Notes: generated by a model from the letters alone, not told the origin. A stretch of DNA of 64,000 nucleotides from Niastella sp. OAS944 (GCA_024809215.1 JANUBW010000002.1:620001-684000), one strand, 5' to 3'; counted from the first letter of the stretch, positions 1 through 6,788 are shown. Translations and numbers: made by a program.

Positions 1-901
1 GATTGAGCTTTACCTGTGAACCAACAATACGGGGCATTAAAATATTATTATCAAGGAACTGTACTACAGCAATTGCACCCAGCACAAACAGAATATCAAC
101 AATACTTTCAGATGAAGCCAGTGTGATCAATGCCCCTAAAATATTACCTATCAATGCACCCAAATAAGGGATGAGGTTTAAAAAAGCAAATATTATTCCT
201 ATCAGAAGCGCATGTTTTATACCGAAAACAGCCAGTATACCCCATAACAGCAAGGTGATATAACCAAGCTGGATCAACAAACCCAACAGGTATTTTTTAC
301 CCATCTTTTCTATTTGCAGCATCACATCTTCTATATTTTCATGTTCGTTTGGATCAAAACACATCAGTATGAATTTCATAAAAATACTTCTATACATCAT
401 TAACAGATAGGTATAGATCGGCAATAACCCCAAAAACAATAATGTACCGGTAGCCGAACCTGCTGCGCCACTTAAAATACCGGCTGCATAGTTTAAAAAT
501 TTACTGCTTTGTTCATTAATAAATTTTAATTGTTCTACCGGTGAAAAACCGAACGCCCCACTGATCCATAAACTCAAAGCATTAAGATGAATGGTCAAAT
601 TTTTCTCAATTTTAGGATAATCATGCAGGAGAAAGCTTGTTTGGTTATAAAAAAGCCATACTATTAATGCAACAACAATAATTATAAAAAATATCGGTAA
701 AAAAACGGCCAACACTTCAGGCAATTTTCGATTCCTGAAAAAGCGATAAACCGGCATCAGCATAATACTAATGAAAAAGGACATCAAAAGAGGCATGATG
801 ACAATTTTACCAATTACAATTATACACCCGAATATAAAAAGCCCCAGAATTTCAATGGAACGTCTTATGGCAAGAGGCATTTCTTTCATGTTGTTATTCA
901 T
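1..901 (-). CDS. AI-2E family transporter (PerM-like), 3' end cut off by window
   Basis: The minus strand is open from an ATG at 901 to the left edge, so the C-terminus is missing. The translation has the layout of the AI-2E/PerM transporter family: paired N-terminal hydrophobic helices, a soluble middle segment, then a hydrophobic C-terminal half ending in the family signature FLDNNILMPRIVG. The complete paralogue at 48739-49800 has FIDNNFITPYIVA at the same place. Family members are polytopic inner-membrane exporters or antiporters; the substrate cannot be read from sequence. In-frame ATGs exist at 973, 916, 901 and 889. The longest form would run across the promoter-like element at 963-1028 of the divergent gene, so 901 or 889 (start MKEMPLAIRR) is more likely. 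Confidence 0.85.
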   Translation of the reverse strand, partial: MNNNMKEMPLAIRRSIEILGLFIFGCIIVIGKIVIMPLLMSFFISIMLMPVYRFFRNRKLPEVLAVFLPIFFIIIVVALIVWLFYNQTSFLLHDYPKIEKNLTIHLNALSLWISGAFGFSPVEQLKFINEQSSKFLNYAAGILSGAAGSATGTLLFLGLLPIYTYLLMMYRSIFMKFILMCFDPNEHENIEDVMLQIEKMGKKYLLGLLIQLGYITLLLWGILAVFGIKHALLIGIIFAFLNLIPYLGALIGNILGALITLASSESIVDILFVLGAIAVVQFLDNNILMPRIVGSQVKLN

Positions 902-962
902 TGTTACTATACTCATTAATAACAGGCTTACCAGTTCACTTGTTTTTCCCCATGTTTGAAAT

Positions 963-1028
963 GTAAGAATCATACAATTTTTATCTAAAATCATATAATC
1001 ATTGAATACAAAAAGAGTTTCACCTTTA
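963..1028 (+). promoter_or_regulatory. Three-part promoter-like element, copy 1
   Basis: GTAAGAA at 963, TATAAT at 994 and TTCACCTTTA at 1019. Spacings of 31 and 25 bp are identical to the other copies, although the first block differs at two positions from GTGTGAA. It lies directly before the secreted coiled-coil gene. The TATAAY block may act as the -33/-35 element and CACCTTT as the -7/-10 element of an alternative sigma factor (inference). Confidence 0.55.
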
Positions 1029-1031
1029 GGT

Positions 1032-1487
1032 ATGAAAAAAATATTATTATTGATCTCGACCAGCCTGTTCATTTATATATCGACATCTGCTCAGGTAAAT
1101 ACAGATTCTCTTTCGTTAGTTTCGGAAATCAGCCGCGATCAATTAAAACTGGGTAAACTACAAAATCAGCTTGAACAACAGGTAAATAACAAACAAAACG
1201 CTTCGGAAAAAGTACAGAGTTCTGCAAATAAGAATTCATCAGCGGCAGAAAAATTAAGTAATGATCCCGATAGTAAGAAACTCGCCAGAAAAGCAAAAAA
1301 TACCGCGAGAGATGCCAAAAAAGATTCAAGAAATGCAAGAAATGAATCACAAAACCTCGACAACCTGAACAAGGATATTGAGAACCTAAAGAACAGGATC
1401 GCTAAAAATCAGCTCAAATTAAATAAACATTTAAAGAGCACCAGAAGTTACCAGATATCTGCTGATTCTATACCATATAATCAGTGA
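1032..1487 (+). CDS. Secreted coiled-coil protein, function unknown
   Basis: About 151 residues. It begins with a signal peptide (MKKILLLISTSLFIYISTSA, cleavage before QVNTDS). The mature part is strongly hydrophilic and helical, rich in K, N, S and A, with coiled-coil stretches around LVSEISRDQLKLGKLQNQLEQ and the C-terminal NKDIENLKNRIAKNQLKLNK. No enzyme motif is visible and I do not recognise a named family. The frame extends upstream to an ATG at 1002, but that would put ten residues before the signal peptide and would lie upstream of the promoter-like CACCTTT at 1021, so 1032 is preferred. This leaves almost no leader: the message could be leaderless, or the element may not be this gene's promoter. 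A terminator follows at 1541. Confidence 0.75.
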   Translation: MKKILLLISTSLFIYISTSAQVNTDSLSLVSEISRDQLKLGKLQNQLEQQVNNKQNASEKVQSSANKNSSAAEKLSNDPDSKKLARKAKNTARDAKKDSRNARNESQNLDNLNKDIENLKNRIAKNQLKLNKHLKSTRSYQISADSIPYNQ

Positions 1488-1540
1488 TATGCCACGCCGG
1501 GAAAATGGATACTATAAGTACTGTGGTTAATAACGCAACG

Positions 1541-1573
1541 AAAAAAATCCGGAATCTCTTCCGGATTTTTTTA
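1541..1573 (+). terminator. Intrinsic terminator of the coiled-coil gene
   Basis: AATCCGGAA-TCTC-TTCCGGATT is a perfect 9-bp stem with a 4-nt loop followed by a T run. It lies about 55 bp after the stop codon at 1487. Confidence 0.85.
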
Positions 1574-1593
1574 TTACGAGCTGGTTCGCGAAT

Positions 1594-1626
1594 TAATAAA
1601 AAAAGGGCGAGGATAAAACCTGCCCC
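1594..1626 (-). terminator. Intrinsic terminator, minus strand, with no conventional gene before it
   Basis: On the minus strand the sequence reads GGGGCAGG-TTTTAT-CCTCGCCC followed by seven T. The stem is GGGC/GCCC plus AGG/CCT with one bulged C. It lies about 130-160 nt downstream of the minus-strand promoter-like element at 1825-1761 and would end that transcript. Confidence 0.55.
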
Positions 1627-1755
1627 ATTGGATCCAACATGCTATAGAAAACCATAAACTTTTCCAAAAGTATCTTTCACCCAATAAAGAAAATGGTGAT
1701 AAGGCAATGGAATAGGCTGAAGTTCTGTTTGTCATTTTATTTTGTTATTAATATC
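1598..1755 (-). ncRNA. Candidate small RNA or very small gene between promoter-like element and terminator
   Basis: A minus-strand transcript of roughly 150-160 nt is predicted from the element at 1825-1761 (start near 1755) to the terminator at 1626-1594. The only open frame of note is ATG at 1735 to TAA at 1574 (53 codons, aromatic-rich, SLWFSIACWIQW). It reads through the terminator, so protein and terminator are unlikely both to be used. A regulatory RNA fits the layout better, but this rests only on promoter and terminator signals. No homologous RNA family is recognised. Confidence 0.35.
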
Positions 1756-1760
1756 TACAT

Positions 1761-1825
1761 GAAGGTGAGTGTCTTTTTTTAGATATGGATTATGTAATTG
1801 CATAAATAGGTTATATCATTCACAC
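1761..1825 (-). promoter_or_regulatory. Three-part promoter-like element, copy 2 (minus strand)
   Basis: Read on the minus strand: GTGTGAA at 1825-1819, CATAAT at 1794-1789 and CTCACCTTC at 1769-1761. Spacings are 31 and 25 bp, the same as copies 1, 3 and 5. It points away from copy 3 (starts at 1872), so the two elements are divergent with about 46 bp between them. Confidence 0.6.
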
Positions 1826-1871
1826 ATTGCAGTTAATCAATTGCGGTATGCCAGAATAGAGATGGTTTAAA

Positions 1872-1936
1872 GTGTGAAAACTATAAAATGTTTGATCAGA
1901 AATATAACAGCTAACTATAAAATGTTTCTCACCTTT
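1872..1936 (+). promoter_or_regulatory. Three-part promoter-like element, copy 3
   Basis: GTGTGAA at 1872, TATAAC at 1903 and CTCACCTTT at 1928 (spacings 31 and 25). The ATG of the histidine-kinase-like gene follows at 1953, 25 bp after the start of the CTCACC block, which gives a short leader. Confidence 0.65.
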
Positions 1937-1952
1937 ATGTTAAAGCAATTAT

Positions 1953-2309
1953 ATGCGTAATTCAAATAATAAAATACCCGAAAATCTACTACTAAAAAGT
2001 GATTGGAAGGTAACGCAGGCTCAACAAATAAAGCAAAACAAAATAGACAGAGCAGTGCTGGCAGCACGGGAAAATGAGCGGGCAAAAATTGGACAGGAAA
2101 TACAGGAGAATCTGAATCAGGTGCTGGTAGCAGCTTTACTGTATATAGAACTGGCTAAAAATGATGAGGAAATCCTGGATATCTGTCTTGAAAAATCAAG
2201 CGCGTTTATATCCATTGTTATAAAAGAGCTTGCCATTATGTCCCGAACTCTTCAATTCAAAGATCTAGACATGAGGCCGATACTAAAAAAGCCCCGTAAG
2301 GGGCTTTAA
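1953..2309 (+). CDS. HisKA_3-like helical protein without the phospho-acceptor histidine
   Basis: 118 residues. Residues about 35-95 resemble the dimerisation helix of NarL/LuxR-type sensor kinases (HisKA_3), which normally reads E-R-x-R-I-A-x-E-L-H-D-x-x-x-Q. Here it is NERAKIGQEIQENLNQVLVA, with Gln in place of His and Glu in place of Asp. No ATPase domain follows and there is no membrane segment or signal peptide. It could be a free-standing helical-bundle adaptor that pairs with a complete kinase or another signalling partner (inference). It is preceded by promoter-like copy 3. Its last codons are formed by the hairpin that terminates the convergent RRM gene, so the C-terminal KKPRKGL tail is terminator-encoded. 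Confidence 0.7.
   Translation: MRNSNNKIPENLLLKSDWKVTQAQQIKQNKIDRAVLAARENERAKIGQEIQENLNQVLVAALLYIELAKNDEEILDICLEKSSAFISIVIKELAIMSRTLQFKDLDMRPILKKPRKGL
2285..2307 (-). terminator. Intrinsic terminator of the RRM gene, inside the convergent gene's 3' end
   Basis: AAAGCCCC-GTAA-GGGGCTTT is a perfect 8-bp stem. On the minus strand it is followed by TTTTTTAG. It lies inside the last codons of the plus-strand gene ending at 2309. Confidence 0.75.
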
Positions 2310-2327
2310 CCTGAAGCATAAATGAAT

Positions 2328-2642
2328 TTAGAATCTATTTTCATTATAACTTTTTCCATTATTAAAACCGCCGCCATTATTACTGCGGAAAGATCTTTCT
2401 CCTTTTGGCTTTGCAACAGAGACGCTGATCGTTCTGTTTTCTACAGTAGCACCATCGAGTTCTGCAATTGCTTTTTTCGAAGCAGCTTCATCAGCCATTT
2501 CAACAAATCCGAAACCTCTCGATTTGCCGGTTTCCCTATCAGTGATAACTTTAGCAGAAGTAACTTCTCCATAAGGAGCAAAAAAATCTTTTAAATCGTC
2601 ATCCTGCACGCCGAAGCTTAAATTTGAAACATAAATGTTCAT
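2328..2642 (-). CDS. Single-RRM RNA-binding protein
   Basis: 104 residues. One RNA-recognition motif occupies residues about 1-80, with RNP2 (IYVSNLSF) at the N-terminus and RNP1 (SRGFGFVEM) near residue 43; the aromatic residues that stack on RNA are present. A glycine/asparagine-rich tail (RSNNGGGFNNGKSYNENRF) follows, as in glycine-rich cold-shock RRM proteins of cyanobacteria and Bacteroidota. The family binds single-stranded RNA and often responds to cold or stress; a specific target cannot be inferred. A shorter paralogue without this tail lies at 49860-50108. The gene is convergent with 1953-2309 and ends at the hairpin at 2307-2285. Confidence 0.92.
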   Translation of the reverse strand: MNIYVSNLSFGVQDDDLKDFFAPYGEVTSAKVITDRETGKSRGFGFVEMADEAASKKAIAELDGATVENRTISVSVAKPKGERSFRSNNGGGFNNGKSYNENRF

Positions 2643-2841
2643 TTGTAAAAAATTAATTGATGACTAAATTTCGAGGAAGGCAAGAAGTAATAAACTAACT
2701 ATAATGCAGGTTACTTAGCAATGTAATTAATGGATACTAATGCGAGGCTCAATTTAACACACTGAAGTTAATACTCTTTTTTGTATTTTCTTACAATTAC
2801 TTAAAGCAATAGTTCATTACTTATTTACATAATAGTAATAA

Positions 2842-2905
2842 GTGTGAATTCTGTAATTCATTTCTGAAATAGTATAACAATTAAGCGTAAAAGAATCTCA
2901 CCTTT
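2842..2905 (+). promoter_or_regulatory. Three-part promoter-like element, copy 4
   Basis: GTGTGAA at 2842, TATAAC at 2873 and CTCACCTTT at 2897 (spacings 31 and 24). No protein gene follows; a perfect terminator hairpin lies 92 bp downstream, so the element appears to drive a short transcript. Confidence 0.6.
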
Positions 2906-2907
2906 AC

Positions 2908-3026
2908 AGGTGCAAAAACTTATCATCCTTAAAACAACCAAATTAAAACGGGAAAAATAACCTTAACCTACCGATACCAGCCCCATACATTGATTGGGGT
3001 AATAGCATTTCCCCAATCAATTTTTC
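2908..3026 (+). ncRNA. Candidate small RNA of about 120 nt
   Basis: The stretch between promoter-like copy 4 and the terminator at 2989-3025 has no ATG-initiated frame. The only alternative is a 16-codon frame from a GTG near 2911. The predicted transcript has an A/C-rich unstructured 5' part (AACAACCAAATTAAAAC) and a strong 3' hairpin, a layout typical of trans-acting small RNAs (inference). No Rfam family is recognised. The shared element with the genes at 1032, 1953 and 3162 suggests co-regulation. Confidence 0.4.
2989..3025 (+). terminator. Intrinsic terminator with perfect 11-bp stem
   Basis: ATTGATTGGGG at 2989-2999 pairs perfectly with CCCCAATCAAT at 3011-3021 across an 11-nt loop, followed by TTTTTC. 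Confidence 0.8.
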
Positions 3027-3058
3027 AAAAAACACGCTTAGTATATCTGTATAGTCAT

Positions 3059-3123
3059 GTGTGAATGTTGTAAGTTATATATTCAATCATATAACATAAA
3101 CTAATAAAAACAAGCTCACCTTT
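3059..3123 (+). promoter_or_regulatory. Three-part promoter-like element, copy 5
   Basis: GTGTGAA at 3059, TATAAC at 3090 and CTCACCTTTG at 3115 (spacings 31 and 25). The CsbD-like gene starts 38 bp downstream at 3162. Confidence 0.65.
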
Positions 3124-3161
3124 GTACAATAGTTTATTGGCAAAAAATAAATACAAATATT

Positions 3162-3350
3162 ATGACAAACAAGGAAACCCCAAGTGTAAACTGGAGCGAG
3201 CAAAAGACGAGGTTAAAGAAAGAATTTCCTGCACTTACCGAAAAGGACCTGTTCTTTGAGATTGGCAGGAAGAACGAGATGTTGGCAAAACTTCAGGTTA
3301 AACTGGGCAAAACGAAAGAAGAGTTGCAACAAATTATTGGAGCATCATAG
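3162..3350 (+). CDS. CsbD-like small stress protein
   Basis: 62 residues, soluble and charged. The pattern NWSEQKTRLKKEFPALTEKD, then a basic/acidic helix and KLQVKLGKTKEELQQII, matches the CsbD family (in relatives: NW-x2-K-G-K-L-K-x2-F-x2-LT-x2-DL, then LGKTKEE). CsbD proteins are induced in the general stress response of many bacteria and have no defined biochemical activity. The typical size is 55-70 residues, so the protein is complete. Promoter-like copy 5 lies directly upstream and a strong terminator follows. Membership of a stress family supports reading the shared element as a stress promoter. Confidence 0.8.
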   Translation: MTNKETPSVNWSEQKTRLKKEFPALTEKDLFFEIGRKNEMLAKLQVKLGKTKEELQQIIGAS

Positions 3351-3412
3351 TTAATGAGTTAATGGATCTTTAAGGGAAAGTAAGGCAAGCCAGAATCTCA
3401 TCATATAAAAAA

Positions 3413-3448
3413 CAAAAAAGACTACCATTTCTGATAGTCTTTTTTTTA
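3413..3448. terminator. Bidirectional terminator between convergent genes
   Basis: AAAAAAGACTA and TAGTCTTTTTT pair around CCATTTCTGA, with A runs on one side and T runs on the other. It serves the CsbD-like gene (plus) and the TonB-like gene (minus). Confidence 0.85.
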
Positions 3449-3455
3449 TTTGTTT

Positions 3456-3905
3456 TTATTTGATACAAGGGGTGAACGATTGCACAATTTCAGCAGCTAC
3501 ATTACTTCCACCGCATTTGCCAGGTACCCAGGTACCTGATTTAAGGTAAATACGAACTACTTCCTTTTCGTTGGCATTTGGTTCTTTTACTTCGGCATCG
3601 TTGCGTATGGCCACTGCTTTTTTGATCTCACCGCTGGCGTCGATGATCAGTTTTACTTTGACGTGGCAGTCAACAGCAGCATCCAGATTTGCCTCAATGA
3701 GGTTTTTGTTGATATACTGTGCCCATGCAGGCGAACCGCCCGGATATTCGGGCTCTTTTTCTACGCCGGTATATACCGTTAACTTAAGCGTAGCATCATT
3801 GTAACTTTTACACTCTAAAACTGGTGTTGGATCATTCGTAATTTTACCAGACGGACCGGTACTAAATAAAGAATAAAACAGGGCAAAGTAAGTAATCAAA
3901 TTCAT
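3456..3905 (-). CDS. TonB C-terminal-like periplasmic or secreted protein
   Basis: 149 residues from the preferred ATG at 3905 (MNLITYFALFYSLFS, a signal-peptide-like hydrophobic start); an ATG at 3929 adds eight residues. The body shows the pattern of stand-alone TonB C-terminal domains in Bacteroidota: EPEYPGGSPAWAQYINKNLI, then HVKVKLIIDASGEIKKAVAI, and a late hydrophobic strand. Four cysteines (CKS, DCHV, GKCGG, TPCIK) in the mature part suggest disulfides. It lacks the proline-rich linker and N-terminal anchor of a true energy-transducing TonB, so its partner is unclear. It ends at the shared terminator. Confidence 0.65.
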   Translation of the reverse strand: MNLITYFALFYSLFSTGPSGKITNDPTPVLECKSYNDATLKLTVYTGVEKEPEYPGGSPAWAQYINKNLIEANLDAAVDCHVKVKLIIDASGEIKKAVAIRNDAEVKEPNANEKEVVRIYLKSGTWVPGKCGGSNVAAEIVQSFTPCIK

Positions 3906-3995
3906 AAGAGATGTAGAATTTAGGGCCATTCGTTATGGAAAAGCCGCGCTAATATATAGCATTTTTTGTACGGATCAAATGCCCCTCGCTCCTGT

Positions 3996-5049
3996 TTATT
4001 TCTTCAACGATGCCATATCTATCACAAACCGGTATTTTACATCGCCCTTTAGTAAACGTTCATACGCTTCATTGATCTGTTGAATATTGATCAAGCATCT
4101 CCTGGGTTTCGGCAATACCACCGATCATGGAGCCCGCAAAACTTCTTCTATAAGGTATTAAACTAAATGCAGCCACGGGCAGCGGATGTTCGGGCGCCCC
4201 TACCAATGCCAGCGAACCATCTACCCTTAGCAGGTTTAAATAGGCATTAATATCGTGTTCTGCAGAAACAGCGTCTAACACAAAATGAAGTTTGCCTTAA
4301 TACCGTTTCATTTGCCCGCGGTCTTTCGACAGAATTACATCATCGGCGCCAAGGCGTTTTGCATCTTCCACTTTTGAGGCCGATGTAGTGAACACAACCA
4401 CTTCTGCCCCCATTGCCTTTGCCAGTTTAACGCCCATATGCCCAAGCCCGCCAATACCTACAATACCCACTTTTTTACCGGGCCCTACATTCCAGTGCCT
4501 GAGCGGCGAATAGGTAGTAATGCCTGCACATAATAATGGAGCGGTAGCAGCCAGGTTGAGGTTCTCGGGCACACGCAATACAAATGCTTCATCAACCACA
4601 ATGCTTTCCGAATACCCGCCATAGGTTCGGGTGCCCAGGTATTTGTCGGGCGAATTGTAGGTTTGAACATTTCCTTCTTCGCAATATTGCTCCAGGTTTT
4701 CCTTGCAATACTGGCACTCCCGGCAGCTATCAACCAAACAGCCTACTGCCGCAACCTCGCCCACTTTAAATTTAGTTACATGATCGCCCACGCTTACCAC
4801 GCGGCCCACAATTTCATGCCCGGGCACGCATGGGTAAATAGTGCCGTGCCATTCGTTCCTGGCCGTATGCAGGTCAGAATGGCAAACACCACAATACAGG
4901 ATCTCGATCTCAACATCGTGCGGTGTTGGCTTTCTGCGATTGATATTTAACTGGTCCAAAGCAGCTTCGGCAGCCTGGGTGCCAAATGCCTTTACCTGTT
5001 TTGTTCTCAATGCGGTGGCGCCTTCGGCGGTTGTTCTTATTGCATCCAT
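3996..5049 (-). pseudogene. Broken zinc-dependent alcohol dehydrogenase (YahK/AdhC type)
   Basis: A cinnamyl-alcohol-type NAD(P)-dependent alcohol dehydrogenase reads from 5049: catalytic zinc motif CGVCHSDLH and GHEIVG, structural zinc cysteines in CRECQYCKENLEQYC, and Rossmann motif GIGGLGHMG. After SKDRGQMKRY there is an in-frame TAA at 4299-4297; the same frame then continues with GKLHFVLDAVSAEHD as in intact relatives. A second lesion follows ETQEMLD near 4088: about 16 codons normally between this and INIQQINEAYE are missing and the frame shifts, the tail NIQQINEAYERLLKGDVKYR to ASLKK running in another frame to a TAA at 3998-3996. Two independent lesions make read-through to an active enzyme very unlikely. 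A truncated 250-residue product would lack the end of the cofactor domain. Confidence 0.85.
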
Positions 5050-5231
5050 AAATATTATTTTTCAGTGTTGGGGAAAATGAGATCGCATACGTGGATCTTG
5101 CAGCAATAACCATACTATCCTGACCCGGCAAATTTCTGAAAGGAACCGTCCGTACGCAGGAGGTTTGAAATTCTTAATGATCGGTTTGATAACCATTACC
5201 GCTGTCTACTATTTAAACATAACTTCACACA

Positions 5232-5630
5232 ATGGAAATAACAAGAATAGGCTCAAAGCCTTCGGGCAAAGGCCCCGCAGACTGGTTTACAGGCGCCGTT
5301 AGGATCGATATGTTGTTCGAGGCTAATGATGCAAGACGGGGCGCTTCGGCCGCCGTTACTTTTGAGCCCGGTGCAAGAACGGCATGGCATACCCACCCAC
5401 TGGGGCAAACGTTAATTATAACGGCAGGGTGCGGACTGGTCCAACGCGAAGGCGGCCCTATTGAAAAGGTATTCCCCGGTGATGTTGTTTGGTTTGCGCC
5501 CAATGAAAAACACTGGCATGGCGCTACTGCCACCAACGGCATGACGCATATAGCTATTCAGGAAAACTTAAATGGTAAGGTAGTTGACTGGATGGAACAT
5601 GTAACGGACGAACAATATAATGCCCAATAA
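5232..5630 (+). CDS. Cupin protein, (R)-hydroxynitrile lyase-like / metal-binding
   Basis: 132 residues, one small cupin barrel. The sequence is strikingly close in layout to the manganese cupin hydroxynitrile lyases described from acidobacteria: start [21 protein letters not shown], metal-ligand motif [13 protein letters not shown] (His, His, Gln), and second motif NEKHWHGA (His). The reaction known for that family is reversible addition of cyanide to aldehydes, but most homologues are uncharacterised and sit near oxidoreductases, so lyase activity is unproven here. It is divergent from the broken alcohol dehydrogenase, whose substrates (aldehydes or alcohols) could be chemically related. 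It has no signal peptide and is probably cytoplasmic. Confidence 0.8.
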   Translation: MEITRIGSKPSGKGPADWFTGAVRIDMLFEANDARRGASAAVTFEPGARTAWHTHPLGQTLIITAGCGLVQREGGPIEKVFPGDVVWFAPNEKHWHGATATNGMTHIAIQENLNGKVVDWMEHVTDEQYNAQ

Positions 5631-5703
5631 CAGCATTGTCCCCATGGCACAAGCTTTGTATCGGCCAATAGTATAATTCATAATCATTCAAAAAAATTAT
5701 ACT

Positions 5704-6306
5704 ATGCCAACAACAAGATCTAAATCAGCAAAAAAAACCGCTAAGAAAAAAACAGCACAACCGCAGGGCGCCGGCGCCGGTAACAGCCAGCTGGAAAAGC
5801 TTTTTCATGATGCCCTGAAAGATATCTATTGGGCCGAGAAAGCGCTTACCAAATCGTTGCCCAAACTGATGAAGAAAGCAACTACAGAAGAGTTGAAGTC
5901 GGCCATTGCAGATCATATTGAACAAACACAGGAACAGGTTACCCGACTGGAAGAGGTTTTTGAATTGTTGGAAAAGAAAGCACAGGCCAAGAAATGTGAC
6001 GCAATGGAAGGTCTTATAAAAGAGGCAGAAAGTGTTGTTGAGGAAACCGAAGATGGCACCGCAACCCGCGACGCAGGTATTATAATGGCATGTCAAAAAG
6101 TAGAGCATTACGAAATAGCCACCTATGGCACCCTGGTGCAGTTTGCCAATACACTTGGCCTTGACGAAGCCGCCGGTATTCTGGAGCAAACACTGGAAGA
6201 AGAAAAACAAACAGACCAAACATTGACCGAAGTTGCCGAAAACAGCATTAACTGGGAAGCTGAGCAGGAAGAAGAGGAAGAAGACGAAGAAGAAGAGGAA
6301 GAATAA
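5704..6306 (+). CDS. DUF892 / YciF-like ferritin-fold protein with charged tails
   Basis: 200 residues. The core (about 25-180) is the DUF892 four-helix bundle, with SQLEKLFHDALKDIYWAEKA at its start, the QTQEQVTRLEEVF segment, and E/H residues in KVEHYEIATYGTL that would form the ferritin-like di-metal site. Family members (YciE/YciF) are stress-induced; an enzymatic role is not established. Unusual here are a lysine-rich N-terminal tail (KSAKKTAKKKTAQ) and a C-terminal run of about 16 acidic residues. The N-tail resembles histone-H1-like basic tails, so nucleic-acid contact is conceivable (inference). A terminator follows at 6329. Confidence 0.9.
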   Translation: MPTTRSKSAKKTAKKKTAQPQGAGAGNSQLEKLFHDALKDIYWAEKALTKSLPKLMKKATTEELKSAIADHIEQTQEQVTRLEEVFELLEKKAQAKKCDAMEGLIKEAESVVEETEDGTATRDAGIIMACQKVEHYEIATYGTLVQFANTLGLDEAAGILEQTLEEEKQTDQTLTEVAENSINWEAEQEEEEEDEEEEEE

Positions 6307-6328
6307 AAAATACCGGTCATATAAATGT

Positions 6329-6364
6329 AAAAGCGGCAGTCACACATCGGCAGCCGCTTTTCAT
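6329..6364 (+). terminator. Intrinsic terminator of the DUF892 gene
   Basis: AAAAGCGGC at 6329-6337 pairs with GCCGCTTTT at 6353-6361, 23 bp after the stop codon. Confidence 0.75.
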
Positions 6365-6788
6365 TTTATAAGTGAGCGGTGTATTGACTAAAAAAGCTTT
6401 ATTTAAGCGGGCAATGTAACACGCGTTAAATTTTTATACATACCGGCCCTTACAGCGAATAAAAGTTATCCGTTGCAGCAACCATGATAAATTAGATGTA
6501 GTGGGAGAAAGATTACACTAAAAGTAAATACTCAAATAAAAATAAAAACTTCTTTATAAAATCGCTTTTTATGTCGGCATAAATTAATAACTTTAATTCA
6601 CTGCGGTAATTATCTCCGTTTGAACATACATGTTTTCTGTTTTTTTAACCATTCATACTCCGTTACTCTTCAATAACTAAAATAATCGATAGTATTCACT
6701 TACTTAAGTGTTCGCTTAGAATGAATTGTATTGCCATTATACAGCGGATCAGAAATCATTGTTTACTCACCATTAAATTAGAAGCCGA
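6365..6788. other. Intergenic stretch, AT-rich, upstream of a small gene
   Basis: I see no gene here. A CTCACC lies at 6766, 23 bp before the ATG at 6789, with GTGTTCG at 6708 and TATAC at 6738. This resembles the three-part element nearby, but spacings (30 and 28) do not match. Confidence 0.4.

Noticed and set aside
2322-2594. 90-codon plus-strand frame over the RRM gene
   Set aside because: Exact antisense of the RRM; the minus-strand protein has both RNP motifs.
6708-6771. Sixth copy of the three-part promoter-like element before the gene at 6789
   Set aside because: GTGTTCG, TATAC and CTCACC are present but spacings are 30 and 28 rather than 31 and 25, and two blocks mismatch.
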